Shown here: one piece after another, positions 25,429 to 33,982 of the stretch
How positions within the stretch are numbered: position 1 is the stretch's first letter
Layout: each line of letters begins with the position of its first letter
Assembly: GCA_039818345.1 (NCBI GenBank)
Contig: JBCBUC010000003.1
Span: 124,001-188,000 of the forward strand
Origin: Parvularcula sp039818345
GTDB taxonomy: Bacteria > Pseudomonadota > Alphaproteobacteria > Caulobacterales > Parvularculaceae
Reading direction: 5' to 3'
DNA: 64,000 bases
Made by a program: the position numbers and the translations under genes
The notes under the pieces: model-generated
What the model saw: only the letters and a program-made list of their open reading frames with translations
Database searches by the model: none
Told to the model about the DNA's origin: nothing

Positions 25429-26676
25429 GTGATCAAGCAGCATCTGCATGCAACTCTGGTAATCAGCCTTATCCTCGCTGGCTGCTCCAACGGATCGAAT
25501 TCCGTCGATAGCGCACCATCAGAGACCCTCCCAGTGGCCGTGATCACAGCACCTCTCACCGCCGACGAGGGTGACGTGATTGCGCTTATCGCAAGCCTCG
25601 ACAGTGATCCAGCAGGATCGAACACAGCGACTTATCAGTGGACGCAAACGTCGGGACCCAATGTGCTGATTGATGGTGCCTCATCGTCCACCGCAAGCGT
25701 TCCAATCCCGCTCCTAACCAGCAACGGCACCATCACATTTCAGGTCACCGTGACCGACTCAGCAGGTCTTTCCGATACCGAAACACACAGCGTACAAATT
25801 TCTCCTGCCCCCCTTGGAACGCTTGTCGAGATTCAAACCGAACATGATGATGAACGGCGCATTTACACCGTCTACACACCAAGTTCAGTGACTGCCGATG
25901 CACCTATCATTTATACATTGCACGGCGCTTCTGGAAATATGCGCGGGTACATTGAAGAAGGACAGACGCCGCGTCGTTGGCTGACGCTCGCCGACGAGAA
26001 TGGCTTTGTTGTCGTGATCCCTAATGGTTTCAGTGTCTTTGGAGATGATGGTCTGGGTAACCTGCAAGGCTGGAACAGTTTCTCTGCTTTCACCGACGCG
26101 GATGATGTCGGCTTTTTGCTTGCGACGATTGATGAGATTGCCGCGACCCGTACCGTCGATACCGATCAAGTGTTCTTTACAGGGCGCTCTAATGGCGGAG
26201 ACATGGCCATGCGCATGGCCGTCGAGAGACCAAGCAAGGTGAAAGCCATCGCTAGCTATGTCAGCAATTTGAGCAACAATCCGGTGCCAACGCCCTTATC
26301 GCTGCCGCTCCCGCCAACCTTTTTGTTCATGGGTACAGAGGATCCCATTAGTAACTTCGACGGTACACCCATCACACAGTCAGCACGCGAAACGGTAGAC
26401 TACTTCGCCGACAACACCTTTAGCGTTCTTTCTCCGACACCAGCCTTCATGATGCTGACCGACAGTGATCCCAATGATGGGTGTCAGATCTTCGAGCAGA
26501 CCTATGAAGACCCAGCGGGCGAGCCGACCGTTGTCTACTATGAAGGTGTGGGCAGCGGTCACAACATCCCCGATTCTGACCCCAACGTCGCAGAACCAGA
26601 AGTGGTCCGCGGAACCCTCTGCCGAGACGCCGACGGAATTGATCTGGCCTGGGATTTTTTCCAGTCGCTGAAATAG
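25429..26676 (+). CDS. Lipoprotein with PKD-like domain and PHB depolymerase/feruloyl esterase-like hydrolase domain
   Basis: The 415-residue lipoprotein (lipobox LILAGC, from a GTG start at 25429) carries an Ig/PKD-type domain at about residues 35-120 (LTADEGDVIALIASLDSD, TYQWTQTSGP, FQVTVTDSAG). Next is an Esterase_phb/LpqC-like alpha/beta hydrolase with IIYTLHGASGNMRGYI, VVVIPNGF, the nucleophile elbow FTGRSNGGDMAMRMA, and a late GSGHNIP His. It likely hydrolyses an ester polymer or feruloyl-type ester at the cell surface. An upstream in-frame ATG at 25291 adds a non-signal-like extension. Confidence 0.8.
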   Translation: MIKQHLHATLVISLILAGCSNGSNSVDSAPSETLPVAVITAPLTADEGDVIALIASLDSDPAGSNTATYQWTQTSGPNVLIDGASSSTASVPIPLLTSNGTITFQVTVTDSAGLSDTETHSVQISPAPLGTLVEIQTEHDDERRIYTVYTPSSVTADAPIIYTLHGASGNMRGYIEEGQTPRRWLTLADENGFVVVIPNGFSVFGDDGLGNLQGWNSFSAFTDADDVGFLLATIDEIAATRTVDTDQVFFTGRSNGGDMAMRMAVERPSKVKAIASYVSNLSNNPVPTPLSLPLPPTFLFMGTEDPISNFDGTPITQSARETVDYFADNTFSVLSPTPAFMMLTDSDPNDGCQIFEQTYEDPAGEPTVVYYEGVGSGHNIPDSDPNVAEPEVVRGTLCRDADGIDLAWDFFQSLK

Positions 26677-26854
26677 CAAAAACCCTAACGGTTGCGGCGA
26701 TGGATCAACGTCACCTCTATCTTTGATTGAGGCATGCAGGAACTGCCCGCGGTAACAATGGCTTCCCTTGCGACAACGAACGAGCGTTGCAGCGCACCCG
26801 CGTGGCGGCTAGGGCGCGGCGTCACATTTTGAAACACATCTCAAGGAGACCCCC

Positions 26855-27817
26855 ATGGCGCGTAACAAGATCGCCCTTATTGGCTCGGGCATGATCGGCG
26901 GCACCCTCGCCCATATCGCTGCACAAAAGGAACTGGGCGATGTTGTCCTGTTCGATATCGCTGAAGGCATCCCTGAGGGCAAAGGCCTGGATATCGCTCA
27001 ATCCGCGCCGGTCGATGGCTATGACAGCCGCCTTCGCGGGACCCAGGACTACGCCGATATCGCTGGCGCCGATGTCTGCATCGTCACTGCTGGTGTGCCG
27101 CGCAAGCCAGGGATGAGCCGCGACGACCTCGTTGAGATCAACCTCAAGGTCATGAAGGCCGTCGGCGAAGGCATCGCCAAGCATGCGCCTGATGCTTTTG
27201 TGATCTGCATCACCAACCCGCTCGACGCGATGGTGTGGGCGCTGCAAAAGTTCTCCGGCCTTCCCAAAAACAAAGTCGTCGGCATGGCCGGCATCCTCGA
27301 TAGCGCGCGCTTCCGTCATTTCCTCGCTGAAGAATTTAACGTCAGTGTCGAGAGCGTCACAGCCTTCGTCCTTGGCGGCCACGGCGACACCATGGTCCCA
27401 TCGACCCGCTATTCCACCGTCGCCGGTGTAGGCCTGCCGGACATGGTGAAGCTTGGCTGGACCACGCAAGAGAAGATTGACGCGATCGTTGATCGCACGC
27501 GGAAAGGCGGCGGCGAGATCGTTGGTCTCCTTAAAACCGGCTCGGCCTATTACGCACCCGCTGCGTCGGCGATCCAAATGGCCGAGAGCTATCTTAGGGA
27601 CAAAAAAGTTGTTGTTCCTTGTGCTGCCTACCTCAATGGCGAGTTCGGCGTCACAGACCGTTATGTCGGTGTGCCGATCGTGATCGGTGAGAACGGTGCT
27701 GAGCGGATCCTCGAAATCGAATTCACACCAGAAGAAAAAGAGATGTTCGACCACTCGGTCGCAGCGGTCGAAGACTTGGTTGAGGCATGCATCCGCCTCG
27801 AGCCGAGCCTTGGCTAA
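26855..27817 (+). CDS. mdh: Malate dehydrogenase
   Basis: Mdh oxidises malate to oxaloacetate with NAD+ in the TCA cycle. The 320-residue protein is of the LDH-like type common in alphaproteobacteria: GSGMIGGTLAHIA (NAD-binding), ITNPLDAMVW, VVGMAGILDSARFRHFLAEE, and the catalytic His in LGGHGDTMVPSTRY. AAGGAG precedes the ATG. Its stop overlaps the next start by 1 nt. Its usual neighbours sucC/sucD are absent here. Confidence 0.97.
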   Translation: MARNKIALIGSGMIGGTLAHIAAQKELGDVVLFDIAEGIPEGKGLDIAQSAPVDGYDSRLRGTQDYADIAGADVCIVTAGVPRKPGMSRDDLVEINLKVMKAVGEGIAKHAPDAFVICITNPLDAMVWALQKFSGLPKNKVVGMAGILDSARFRHFLAEEFNVSVESVTAFVLGGHGDTMVPSTRYSTVAGVGLPDMVKLGWTTQEKIDAIVDRTRKGGGEIVGLLKTGSAYYAPAASAIQMAESYLRDKKVVVPCAAYLNGEFGVTDRYVGVPIVIGENGAERILEIEFTPEEKEMFDHSVAAVEDLVEACIRLEPSLG

Positions 27818-28359
27818 TGGAAACGATTGCGCCGGGTGCTGAGATTCTCCGGACCGAGAGGCTCATCCTCCGGCGCTTTCGCATGGCCGATGTCGGCGCC
27901 TATTTTGAAATGATGAACCAGCCCGCGGTGGAAGCCACGCTTCTCCCCGGGCCGGAGACGATCGCCTTGGCCGGGCGGGAGATGGCCATGATCGAAGGCC
28001 ATTGGGCGCTCGTTGGTTTCAGCTTTTTCGCGGTTGAAGAACGATCAACGGGCCTTTTGATCGGCCGCGTTGGGCCATGGGCACCTTACGGGCAGCCCGG
28101 TGTCGAGGTCGGTTGGACGATCCACCCTCGACGAGGTCGTCGCGGCCACGCCACGGAGGCCGCAAGCGCAGCTGGCCGCTGGATTCTTGAGCAGCGCGCG
28201 GATCTTTCTGAGGTCATTCATATCATCGCGCGCAACAATCGCGCCTCCCAGGTCGTGGCGAAAAAGTTGGGCGGCGAGCCCTCAGGTCGCACCTACGCGC
28301 ACCCCCTCGTTGGGACTTGCGATATCTGGGCGACGCCGCGCGAAGCGTTCTTTCAGTAG
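27817..28359 (+). CDS. GNAT family N-acetyltransferase (RimJ/RimL type)
   Basis: The 180-residue protein begins with TERLILRRFRMADVGAYFEM, typical of RimJ/RimL-like acetyltransferases. The acetyl-CoA loop region is in VGWTIHPRRGRRGHATEAA, and the C-terminal part IIARNNRASQVVAKKLG is the usual NxxS-x-x-xxxKLG motif. The substrate is unknown. It starts at the ATG overlapping the mdh stop (TAATG), so the two are translationally coupled. Confidence 0.88.
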   Translation: METIAPGAEILRTERLILRRFRMADVGAYFEMMNQPAVEATLLPGPETIALAGREMAMIEGHWALVGFSFFAVEERSTGLLIGRVGPWAPYGQPGVEVGWTIHPRRGRRGHATEAASAAGRWILEQRADLSEVIHIIARNNRASQVVAKKLGGEPSGRTYAHPLVGTCDIWATPREAFFQ

Positions 28360-28409
28360 GGCGCAAGCCGCAAGGTTGACGCCTCAGTGATTGGTGCCAG
28401 TTTACCCAG

Positions 28410-29258
28410 ATGCGTTTGATGTCATGCCTTGTCGGCCTCGCTCTCGTCCTTTCCGCCTGCTCAGGCCCGCAGCTTCTCAACGTTGCAACGCCCTCGCTTC
28501 GTGGCGAGTGGGAGCGTGAGAAGGACATCGCTTACGGCGACCTCGAGCGGCAAAAGCTCGACGTCTACATGCCCACCGGCGCGGGGCCGCACCCTGTGCT
28601 TGTCTTTGTCCATGGCGGCTCTTGGTATTATGGCAGCAAGGACGATTACCCGTGGCTAGGCCGCAGGTTCGCGTCCGAGGGCTATGTGACAGCCGTGATC
28701 AATTACCGGCTCGCACCTGAATTCGGTTATGACGAGTTTGTCGCCGACACCGCCAAGGCGATTGCGTTCGTCCATGACGAAGCCGAAAGCTGGGGAGGCG
28801 ATCCTGAGAAGCTTTTTATCTCCGGTCACTCGGCTGGCGCCTATAATGTGGTGCAGGTGGCGCTGGCGCCTGAATTCTTGGAAGCGGAAGGCAAAAGCAC
28901 CGACATCATTGATGCGGTTGCCGCCCTTGCGGGGCCTTACAGCTTCCTGCCGCTCGACAGCGACACGACCCGTGACGCCTTTGGCCGGGCCGATGACCTC
29001 GAAGCGACCCAGCCCGTCAATCGCTTGTCACAAAACGCGCCGGACATGATCTTTCTTCACGGTGCGGACGACGATGTCGTGGTGCCGAAAAACTCAACCG
29101 AAATGGCCCGCCTTCTCACCGAGCTGGGCGTCCGTTCGGAGAGCGTGGTCTATGATGGCGTGGATCATATTGAGATCATTGTCGCCGTGGGTTTGGTGAG
29201 CCGCGGCACCACGGTCGCCGATATGACGGGCTTCTTTGAGAATACCCCCACCGACTGA
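28410..29258 (+). CDS. Lipoprotein alpha/beta hydrolase (BD-FAE-like)
   Basis: The 282-residue protein has a lipoprotein signal (SCLVGLALVLSAC) and an alpha/beta hydrolase of the esterase/lipase type. Motifs are VLVFVHGGSWYYGSKDDY (HGG oxyanion-hole motif), VTAVINYRLAPE, the elbow SGHSAGAYN (Ser nucleophile), LHGADDDVVVP (catalytic Asp region) and VDHIEIIV (catalytic His). Family members hydrolyse short acyl or acetyl esters. It probably sits on the outer membrane. An ATG three codons later is an alternative start. Confidence 0.85.
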   Translation: MRLMSCLVGLALVLSACSGPQLLNVATPSLRGEWEREKDIAYGDLERQKLDVYMPTGAGPHPVLVFVHGGSWYYGSKDDYPWLGRRFASEGYVTAVINYRLAPEFGYDEFVADTAKAIAFVHDEAESWGGDPEKLFISGHSAGAYNVVQVALAPEFLEAEGKSTDIIDAVAALAGPYSFLPLDSDTTRDAFGRADDLEATQPVNRLSQNAPDMIFLHGADDDVVVPKNSTEMARLLTELGVRSESVVYDGVDHIEIIVAVGLVSRGTTVADMTGFFENTPTD

Positions 29259-29294
29259 CTTGACGCACAGCTTGGGTCGGGGAAGTTGCATGTT

Positions 29295-30704
29295 ATGAAA
29301 AACATCGCCTTCGCCGCCGCTGTCCTATCACTCGCCTCTGCGGCGCTCGCAGAGGGCATCCCGGACGACGTCAAAGACACAGCCGATCAGTTGATGCGCA
29401 AGGGCCTTCACGATCGGGTTGGCTATCAAGTCGTCGAGGACCTGACCACCGAGGTTGGCCAACGTCTCGCAGGATCAGAGGCTGAAGCCCGCGCACGTGT
29501 TTGGGCCGAGGCCAAGCTAAAAGCGCTCGGTTTCTCCAATGTCCGTACTGAGCTTTTCACGCTTCCCTACTGGGAGCGGACCTACGAATACGCAGCGATT
29601 GAAAGCCCCTTCCCCCAGCGGCTCCAGATTACAGCGCTTGGTGGCACGGTGGGCACACCGAGTGGCGGCGTTATAGGTGAGGTGGTACGATTTGAAACGC
29701 TGAGTGACCTTCAAGAAGCGCCCGTCGATCTGAACCTCAGTGGCAAGATCGTTTTCGTCGACGAACACATGACCCGAACACAAGACGGATCAGGCTATGG
29801 CGTGGCGGTCCAAAAGCGATCGGGCGCCGCCATCGAAGCAGGCAGACGCGGCGCGGAGGCAGCGCTCATCCGATCGGTCGGAACAGATCTGCATCGTTTT
29901 CCGCATACCGGCCAAATGAACTATGATCCTGACGTTCCCAAAGTCCCGACCGCTGCGCTCAGTTATCCTGATGCTGAACAGCTGAAGCGCGCCTTGGACC
30001 GCGGGGCCGTGACGGTTTCACTCGACCTTGGGGTGAAGACGCAAGAGGAATCCGAATCAGGCAATGTGATCGCGGAGATTCCTGGGCAAACGGATGAAAT
30101 TGTTCTCATCAGTGGGCACCTTGATAGCTGGGACCTGGGCACAGGGGCGGTCGACGACGGTGCAGGCGTTGCCATTGTCACTGGCGCGGCCAAGCTGATC
30201 CTCGACCATATCGAAGAGAGCGGCGAGCAGCCACTGCGGACCATCCGTGTTGTCTATTTCGGTGCGGAGGAGGTCGGCCTGGTGGGGGCAGAGGCCTACG
30301 CCCTCGCCCATGAAGACGAGCTTCATCTGCACACAATTGCTGCGGAGAGTGATTTTGGTGCCCGAACGATTTGGCGCCTTGATGCTGGCGTCGGCGATGG
30401 GAAGGAAGGGCTGGTCGATGACATGGCGCGCGTTCTGCAACCGATCGGCATCGCCCGGGGCAGCAACCGCTCGCGCGGCGGTCCCGACGTCTCCCGTCTT
30501 AGCGCACGCGGTGTGCCGGTGGTGTCACTGACCCAAAACGGCTGGGACTATTTCGATCTTCACCACACGTCCGATGATACGTTCGACAAGATCGATCCTG
30601 ATGACATGGCGCAGAACGTCGCCGCCTACGCCGCGTTCACCTGGATGGCCGCGAACACGCCGGAGGGTTTCCGGGCTGATCCGCAACCCCTCTTATCTGA
30701 ATGA
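29295..30704 (+). CDS. M28 family zinc aminopeptidase
   Basis: The 469-residue product has a signal peptide (KNIAFAAAVLSLASAALA). A PA-like insert domain lies near residues 130-230, and the peptidase core includes LISGHLDSWDLGTGAVDDGAG (His and Asp zinc ligands), YFGAEEVGLVGAEAYA (catalytic Glu pair), AESDFGA, and the final His ligand in FDLHHTSDDTFDKID. It is a periplasmic or secreted metallo-aminopeptidase (M28, glutamate carboxypeptidase-like). The ATG at 29295 follows GGGGAAG; a TTG at 29286 is unlikely. Confidence 0.9.
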   Translation: MKNIAFAAAVLSLASAALAEGIPDDVKDTADQLMRKGLHDRVGYQVVEDLTTEVGQRLAGSEAEARARVWAEAKLKALGFSNVRTELFTLPYWERTYEYAAIESPFPQRLQITALGGTVGTPSGGVIGEVVRFETLSDLQEAPVDLNLSGKIVFVDEHMTRTQDGSGYGVAVQKRSGAAIEAGRRGAEAALIRSVGTDLHRFPHTGQMNYDPDVPKVPTAALSYPDAEQLKRALDRGAVTVSLDLGVKTQEESESGNVIAEIPGQTDEIVLISGHLDSWDLGTGAVDDGAGVAIVTGAAKLILDHIEESGEQPLRTIRVVYFGAEEVGLVGAEAYALAHEDELHLHTIAAESDFGARTIWRLDAGVGDGKEGLVDDMARVLQPIGIARGSNRSRGGPDVSRLSARGVPVVSLTQNGWDYFDLHHTSDDTFDKIDPDDMAQNVAAYAAFTWMAANTPEGFRADPQPLLSE

Positions 30705-31109
30705 TCAGGACGTGGGGAGGTCGGGGGCCTCACCTGCGGGCTCCCATAACTCAATCCGCACACCATCTGGATCAGTAAGCCAACCGAACTTCCCATAAGA
30801 CTCGCTCACCACTTGATCATCGACTTTGCACCCGTCGGCCCGCAGTTTCGTCAGCATGCCATCAAGGTCATCAACAACGAAGTTGAGCATGAACGGTTGG
30901 CCGCCTTGGCCAAAATAATTGGTATCGGGATCGAAGAACGAGACCAGCGACATGTTTTGCCGATTGTTGTCTGGGCGACGCCAGCGCATCTCCACGCCCT
31001 CGTAACCGTCACCTGGATGAAGCCCCAGATGCTTCGCATACCACTCTTTACGGTCCTTCGGGTCAGCGGACTTAAAAAACACACCGCCTAAGCCGACAAT
31101 CTTGGCCAT
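30705..31109 (-). CDS. VOC family protein (glyoxalase/bleomycin-resistance fold)
   Basis: The 134-residue protein begins MAKIVGLGGVFFKSADPKDRKEWYAKHLGL, abbreviated here as a first beta-alpha unit with FFKSADP and WYAKHLGL. A second half has VDDLDGMLTKLRADG and a C-terminal LTDPDGVRIELWEP, the classical VOC signature with the metal-ligand Glu. Substrate unknown. It is convergent with the M28 gene and directly abuts it. Confidence 0.85.
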   Translation of the reverse strand: MAKIVGLGGVFFKSADPKDRKEWYAKHLGLHPGDGYEGVEMRWRRPDNNRQNMSLVSFFDPDTNYFGQGGQPFMLNFVVDDLDGMLTKLRADGCKVDDQVVSESYGKFGWLTDPDGVRIELWEPAGEAPDLPTS

Positions 31110-31138
31110 TCGCTTCCTCCATTTCTGGGCAAGCAAGC

Positions 31139-31171
31139 AAAAAGGCCCGCGCGAAACAATCGGCGGGCCTT
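31139..31171 (-). terminator. Intrinsic terminator after rplS
   Basis: On the reverse strand the 9-bp arms AAGGCCCGC and GCGGGCCTT surround a 12-nt loop and are followed by a run of T residues (31139-31143). It lies 28 nt after the rplS stop and would end the leuS-lptE-holA-trmD-rplS transcript. Confidence 0.85.
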
Positions 31172-31198
31172 GATCAATTGCAGTGGCGTTACGCTTCG

Positions 31199-31618
31199 TT
31201 ACTCAGCGCTCTTGGCTTTTTTGGCCTTGCCTTTTTTCTTCTCAGCAGCAGCGGCCTGACGCTTGGTGTCGACCTTCTCCGCGATACGCGCCGATTTTCC
31301 TTGGCGACCACGCAAGTAGTAGAGTTTGGCGCGGCGCACTTTACCGCGGCGCACGACTTCAATGGCTTCAACGAGAGGCGAGTAAACCGGGAAGACCCGC
31401 TCGACACCCTCACCAAAGCTGATCTTGCGCACGGTGAAGCTCTCATTGATGCCGCCGCCAGAGCGTCCGATGCAGACACCTTCAAAGGCCTGCAGACGTG
31501 TGCGGTTGCCCTCTTTCACGCGCACCTGCACGCGAAGGGTGTCACCGGCAGCAAATTCTGGAATTTCGGCTTTAAGCTCTTTGGCGTGCTCAGCCTCCAG
31601 CTGTTCAATAATATTCAT
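31199..31618 (-). CDS. rplS: 50S ribosomal protein L19
   Basis: L19 sits at the 30S-50S interface. The 139-residue protein has the standard core: FAAGDTLRVQVRVKEGNRTR, QAFEGVCIGRSGGGINESFT, RKISFGEGVERVFP, YSPLVEAIEVVRRGKVRRAKLYYLR. A Lys/Ala-rich C-terminal tail of about 25 residues follows, as in many alphaproteobacteria. Its start overlaps the trmD stop by 4 nt, and a strong intrinsic terminator follows. Confidence 0.98.
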   Translation of the reverse strand: MNIIEQLEAEHAKELKAEIPEFAAGDTLRVQVRVKEGNRTRLQAFEGVCIGRSGGGINESFTVRKISFGEGVERVFPVYSPLVEAIEVVRRGKVRRAKLYYLRGRQGKSARIAEKVDTKRQAAAAEKKKGKAKKAKSAE

Positions 31619-32349
31619 CGTTTGTCCGTCTCGTTATCCGGCGGATTGGACCGCGCCCCAGATGGCCTTTCGGCCTTTGTGAGCATGTCCGGTCGTCGCG
31701 CACGCGTCAGCGCCAGGGATTGGTCCCCGCGCCACTGGTCAATTTTCTTGTGGTCCCCCGACAGGAGCACATCCGGGATGGCGCGCCCTTCGAATGACCG
31801 AGGTCTTGTATATTGCGGATACTCTAAAAGCCCGTTCTCGTGGCTTTCATCGTCCCGCGATGAAGGCGCGCCGAGTACACCGGGAAGAAGCCTGACGCAA
31901 GCTTCGATCATGGCCATCGCCGCGACCTCACCGCCCGCCAGCACAAAATCACCGATCGACACCTCATCAAGACCTCTGGCGTCGATCACGCGCTGATCAA
32001 CACCCTCAAAACGCCCGCACACAAAAAGAGCGCCAGGCCCATCAGCCAGCCTATGCGCCATGGATTGATCAAAGGGTCGGCCTCGCGGTGAGAGCAAAAG
32101 GCGCGGGCCGGGTATCGCGGTCATATGGTCAATCGTCTTAGCGAGGATATCGGCCCGCATCACCATGCCCGGGCCACCGCCCGCCGGGGTGTCATCCACC
32201 GTGTGGTGCTTGTCCTCGGCATGTGCCCGCGGATTTTCGATGGAGAGTGCCCAAAGACCATCTTTTTGCGCCCGGCCGATCACCCCTGCGCCGAGCGGCC
32301 CTGGAAACATATCCGGGTAGAGAGAGACAACGCCGACGGAAAAACTCAT
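31615..32349 (-). CDS. trmD: tRNA (guanine-N1)-methyltransferase TrmD
   Basis: TrmD methylates G37 of tRNAs next to the anticodon using SAM. The 244-residue protein shows SPRGRPFDQ, the trefoil-knot segments FVCGRFEGVDQRVID and SIGDFVLAGGEVAAMA, and LLEYPQYTRPRSFEG. A C-terminal DQWRGDQSLALTRARRPD follows. It overlaps rplS and holA by 4 nt each. The usual upstream neighbours rpsP and rimM are absent; see findings. Confidence 0.97.
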   Translation of the reverse strand: MSFSVGVVSLYPDMFPGPLGAGVIGRAQKDGLWALSIENPRAHAEDKHHTVDDTPAGGGPGMVMRADILAKTIDHMTAIPGPRLLLSPRGRPFDQSMAHRLADGPGALFVCGRFEGVDQRVIDARGLDEVSIGDFVLAGGEVAAMAMIEACVRLLPGVLGAPSSRDDESHENGLLEYPQYTRPRSFEGRAIPDVLLSGDHKKIDQWRGDQSLALTRARRPDMLTKAERPSGARSNPPDNETDKR

Positions 32350-33401
32350 CGCTGTCCTGCCGCCGCGAGGCGCAACAGTGCCCGCTCCGCGATCGATTGA
32401 TCCGGAGCGCCGGTTCTTTTGCAGGCGGCTTCAGCGCGATAAATCTCTGCTGCCGCCCGCTCAAGATGCGGTAGGGGCCAAGCTTTCAGCTGGCGGAGGG
32501 TTTCGTCCTGCTCTTTGAAAAAGACGGGCGGCTTCATCCGCTTCATCGCCGCCCCGGCCCCTTCGCCTTGCGCGATGGCCATGGCTGCAGGAAGCAGCCG
32601 CTGGATCCGATTTTGTGTCATCCGGAGGAGGGAGATAACCGAAACACCCGCAGCCTCCGCCGCCGCGAGCGCCTCGGACAAAGACTTCGGTCGGCCGCCC
32701 AGCGTCAGCGACGCGATCGCGAAACTGTCTTCCTGCGGTGCACCGGCCAAACAATTGGCGACATCCTCCACCGTCACCTGATAAGGCTCATGGCTTCTGA
32801 TCTTGGCGGGGCCACAATAAAGGATCAGTTTTTCAAGCTCCTGCCGCAACACGCCACGATCATCGGCCAAGACAGCGACCAGCATGGTCATCGCCTCATC
32901 GCTGATGGTGATCGCTTCATCCGCAAGCTGTTGCCGGACAGCGCCCATCAGATCGCGCTGGCCCTCCGGGTAGCAACCAATGGCCACGGCCTTGGCTGAA
33001 CCCTCACAGGCCTTGCGAAGGGCGGATGATTTCTTGAGATCGCCCGCCTCGACAATCACCAGGCCAGCTGACGACAACGTCCCCGCCTCAGCGGCCTTGA
33101 GAAGAGAGCTGACCGCACCCGCAACACCCGTACCGGCAGCACGAACACGGATCACGCGGCGTCCACCCAAAAAGCTCTGCGCTGCAGCTTCATCCGTCAG
33201 CCGCGCAGCGTCGCCCGCTTCTTGCTCGGTCAGGCTGATCGAACGCCAAGGGTCGGCGAGATCTTCTGCGACCTGCTTGGCCGCGCGGGTGGCGCGCTCA
33301 TGCACCAAACCCTGTTCCGGTCCATAGATGAGGGCGACAACGGTCTCGTCCCCCGGTGCGCGCAAGAACGCTTCGATGTCCTTCGCCTTGAGAGCCGTCA
33401 T
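32346..33401 (-). CDS. holA: DNA polymerase III delta subunit HolA
   Basis: HolA is the clamp-loader subunit that opens the beta clamp. The 351-residue protein fits the family in length and shows YGPEQGLVHERA (degenerate P-loop region), SFLGGRRVIRVRAAG, the middle DRGVLRQELEKL-type segment with LILYCG, and FAIASLTLGGRPKSLSEAL with the C-terminal collar helices. It overlaps lptE and trmD by 4 nt each, so these genes are translationally coupled. Confidence 0.92.
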   Translation of the reverse strand: MTALKAKDIEAFLRAPGDETVVALIYGPEQGLVHERATRAAKQVAEDLADPWRSISLTEQEAGDAARLTDEAAAQSFLGGRRVIRVRAAGTGVAGAVSSLLKAAEAGTLSSAGLVIVEAGDLKKSSALRKACEGSAKAVAIGCYPEGQRDLMGAVRQQLADEAITISDEAMTMLVAVLADDRGVLRQELEKLILYCGPAKIRSHEPYQVTVEDVANCLAGAPQEDSFAIASLTLGGRPKSLSEALAAAEAAGVSVISLLRMTQNRIQRLLPAAMAIAQGEGAGAAMKRMKPPVFFKEQDETLRQLKAWPLPHLERAAAEIYRAEAACKRTGAPDQSIAERALLRLAAAGQR

Positions 33402-33982
33402 CGCTGAAAGCCCTCAAAATCCTCCTCCTCAAGACGGAACAAGGGATCATCGCTTGGGTTGTTGCGGAGAAGGCCTGGCCCACTGTTTTCCGGCGCACGG
33501 TCCCTTAAGAAGAGTGCCATATCGACCTCAATCTTTCGCGCCAAATCGAGAGCCGCCCGACGAACCGCGTCCTCTCGGCCCACAAGAGATGCATACTGAC
33601 TGTCCACCACGCCGTAAGACACGATACTGACAATCGTTTGTGTGCGCACCTCATCTGTCTCAAGGTTGCGATAGGCCACCCGTGCGGTCAGCGTGTAGTC
33701 AAAGCGGCGAGTGTCCGATTCAATGCGAACAGCAACGGCGCGCCGCCGGTCCCGAAGTGCGATCGATACCGCATGGGTCTCATCACCATTTGCGGTCGGG
33801 ACGCGCGTGCGCATCGCGTCCTGAACCTCAAGGCTCGCATCTTTTGGCCCTGTGATGTTATCGATATAAAGTGTACCGAGCTGTTCCGATGTCGACTGGT
33901 CACCCTCAAGCTCGGCATAGAGCGGCCGAAACCCACACGCGCCTAGGGTGAAGGTCAGGGCGAGAAGAATGACAAGGCGCAT
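33398..33982 (-). CDS. lptE: LPS assembly lipoprotein LptE
   Basis: LptE is the outer-membrane plug partner of LptD in LPS export. The 194-residue product has a lipoprotein signal (LVILLALTFTLGACGFRPLYA, with the conserved GFRPLY just after the Cys). The beta-rich body includes ALRDRRRAVAVRIESDTRRFDY and TARVAYRN. A helix near the C-terminus runs on to a DPLFRLEEEDFEGF tail. It lies between leuS and holA, the usual alphaproteobacterial order. Confidence 0.9.
   Translation of the reverse strand: MRLVILLALTFTLGACGFRPLYAELEGDQSTSEQLGTLYIDNITGPKDASLEVQDAMRTRVPTANGDETHAVSIALRDRRRAVAVRIESDTRRFDYTLTARVAYRNLETDEVRTQTIVSIVSYGVVDSQYASLVGREDAVRRAALDLARKIEVDMALFLRDRAPENSGPGLLRNNPSDDPLFRLEEEDFEGFQR

Noticed and set aside
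26822..27754. 310-codon reverse frame opposite mdh
   Set aside because: Shadow of mdh, which has clear family motifs.
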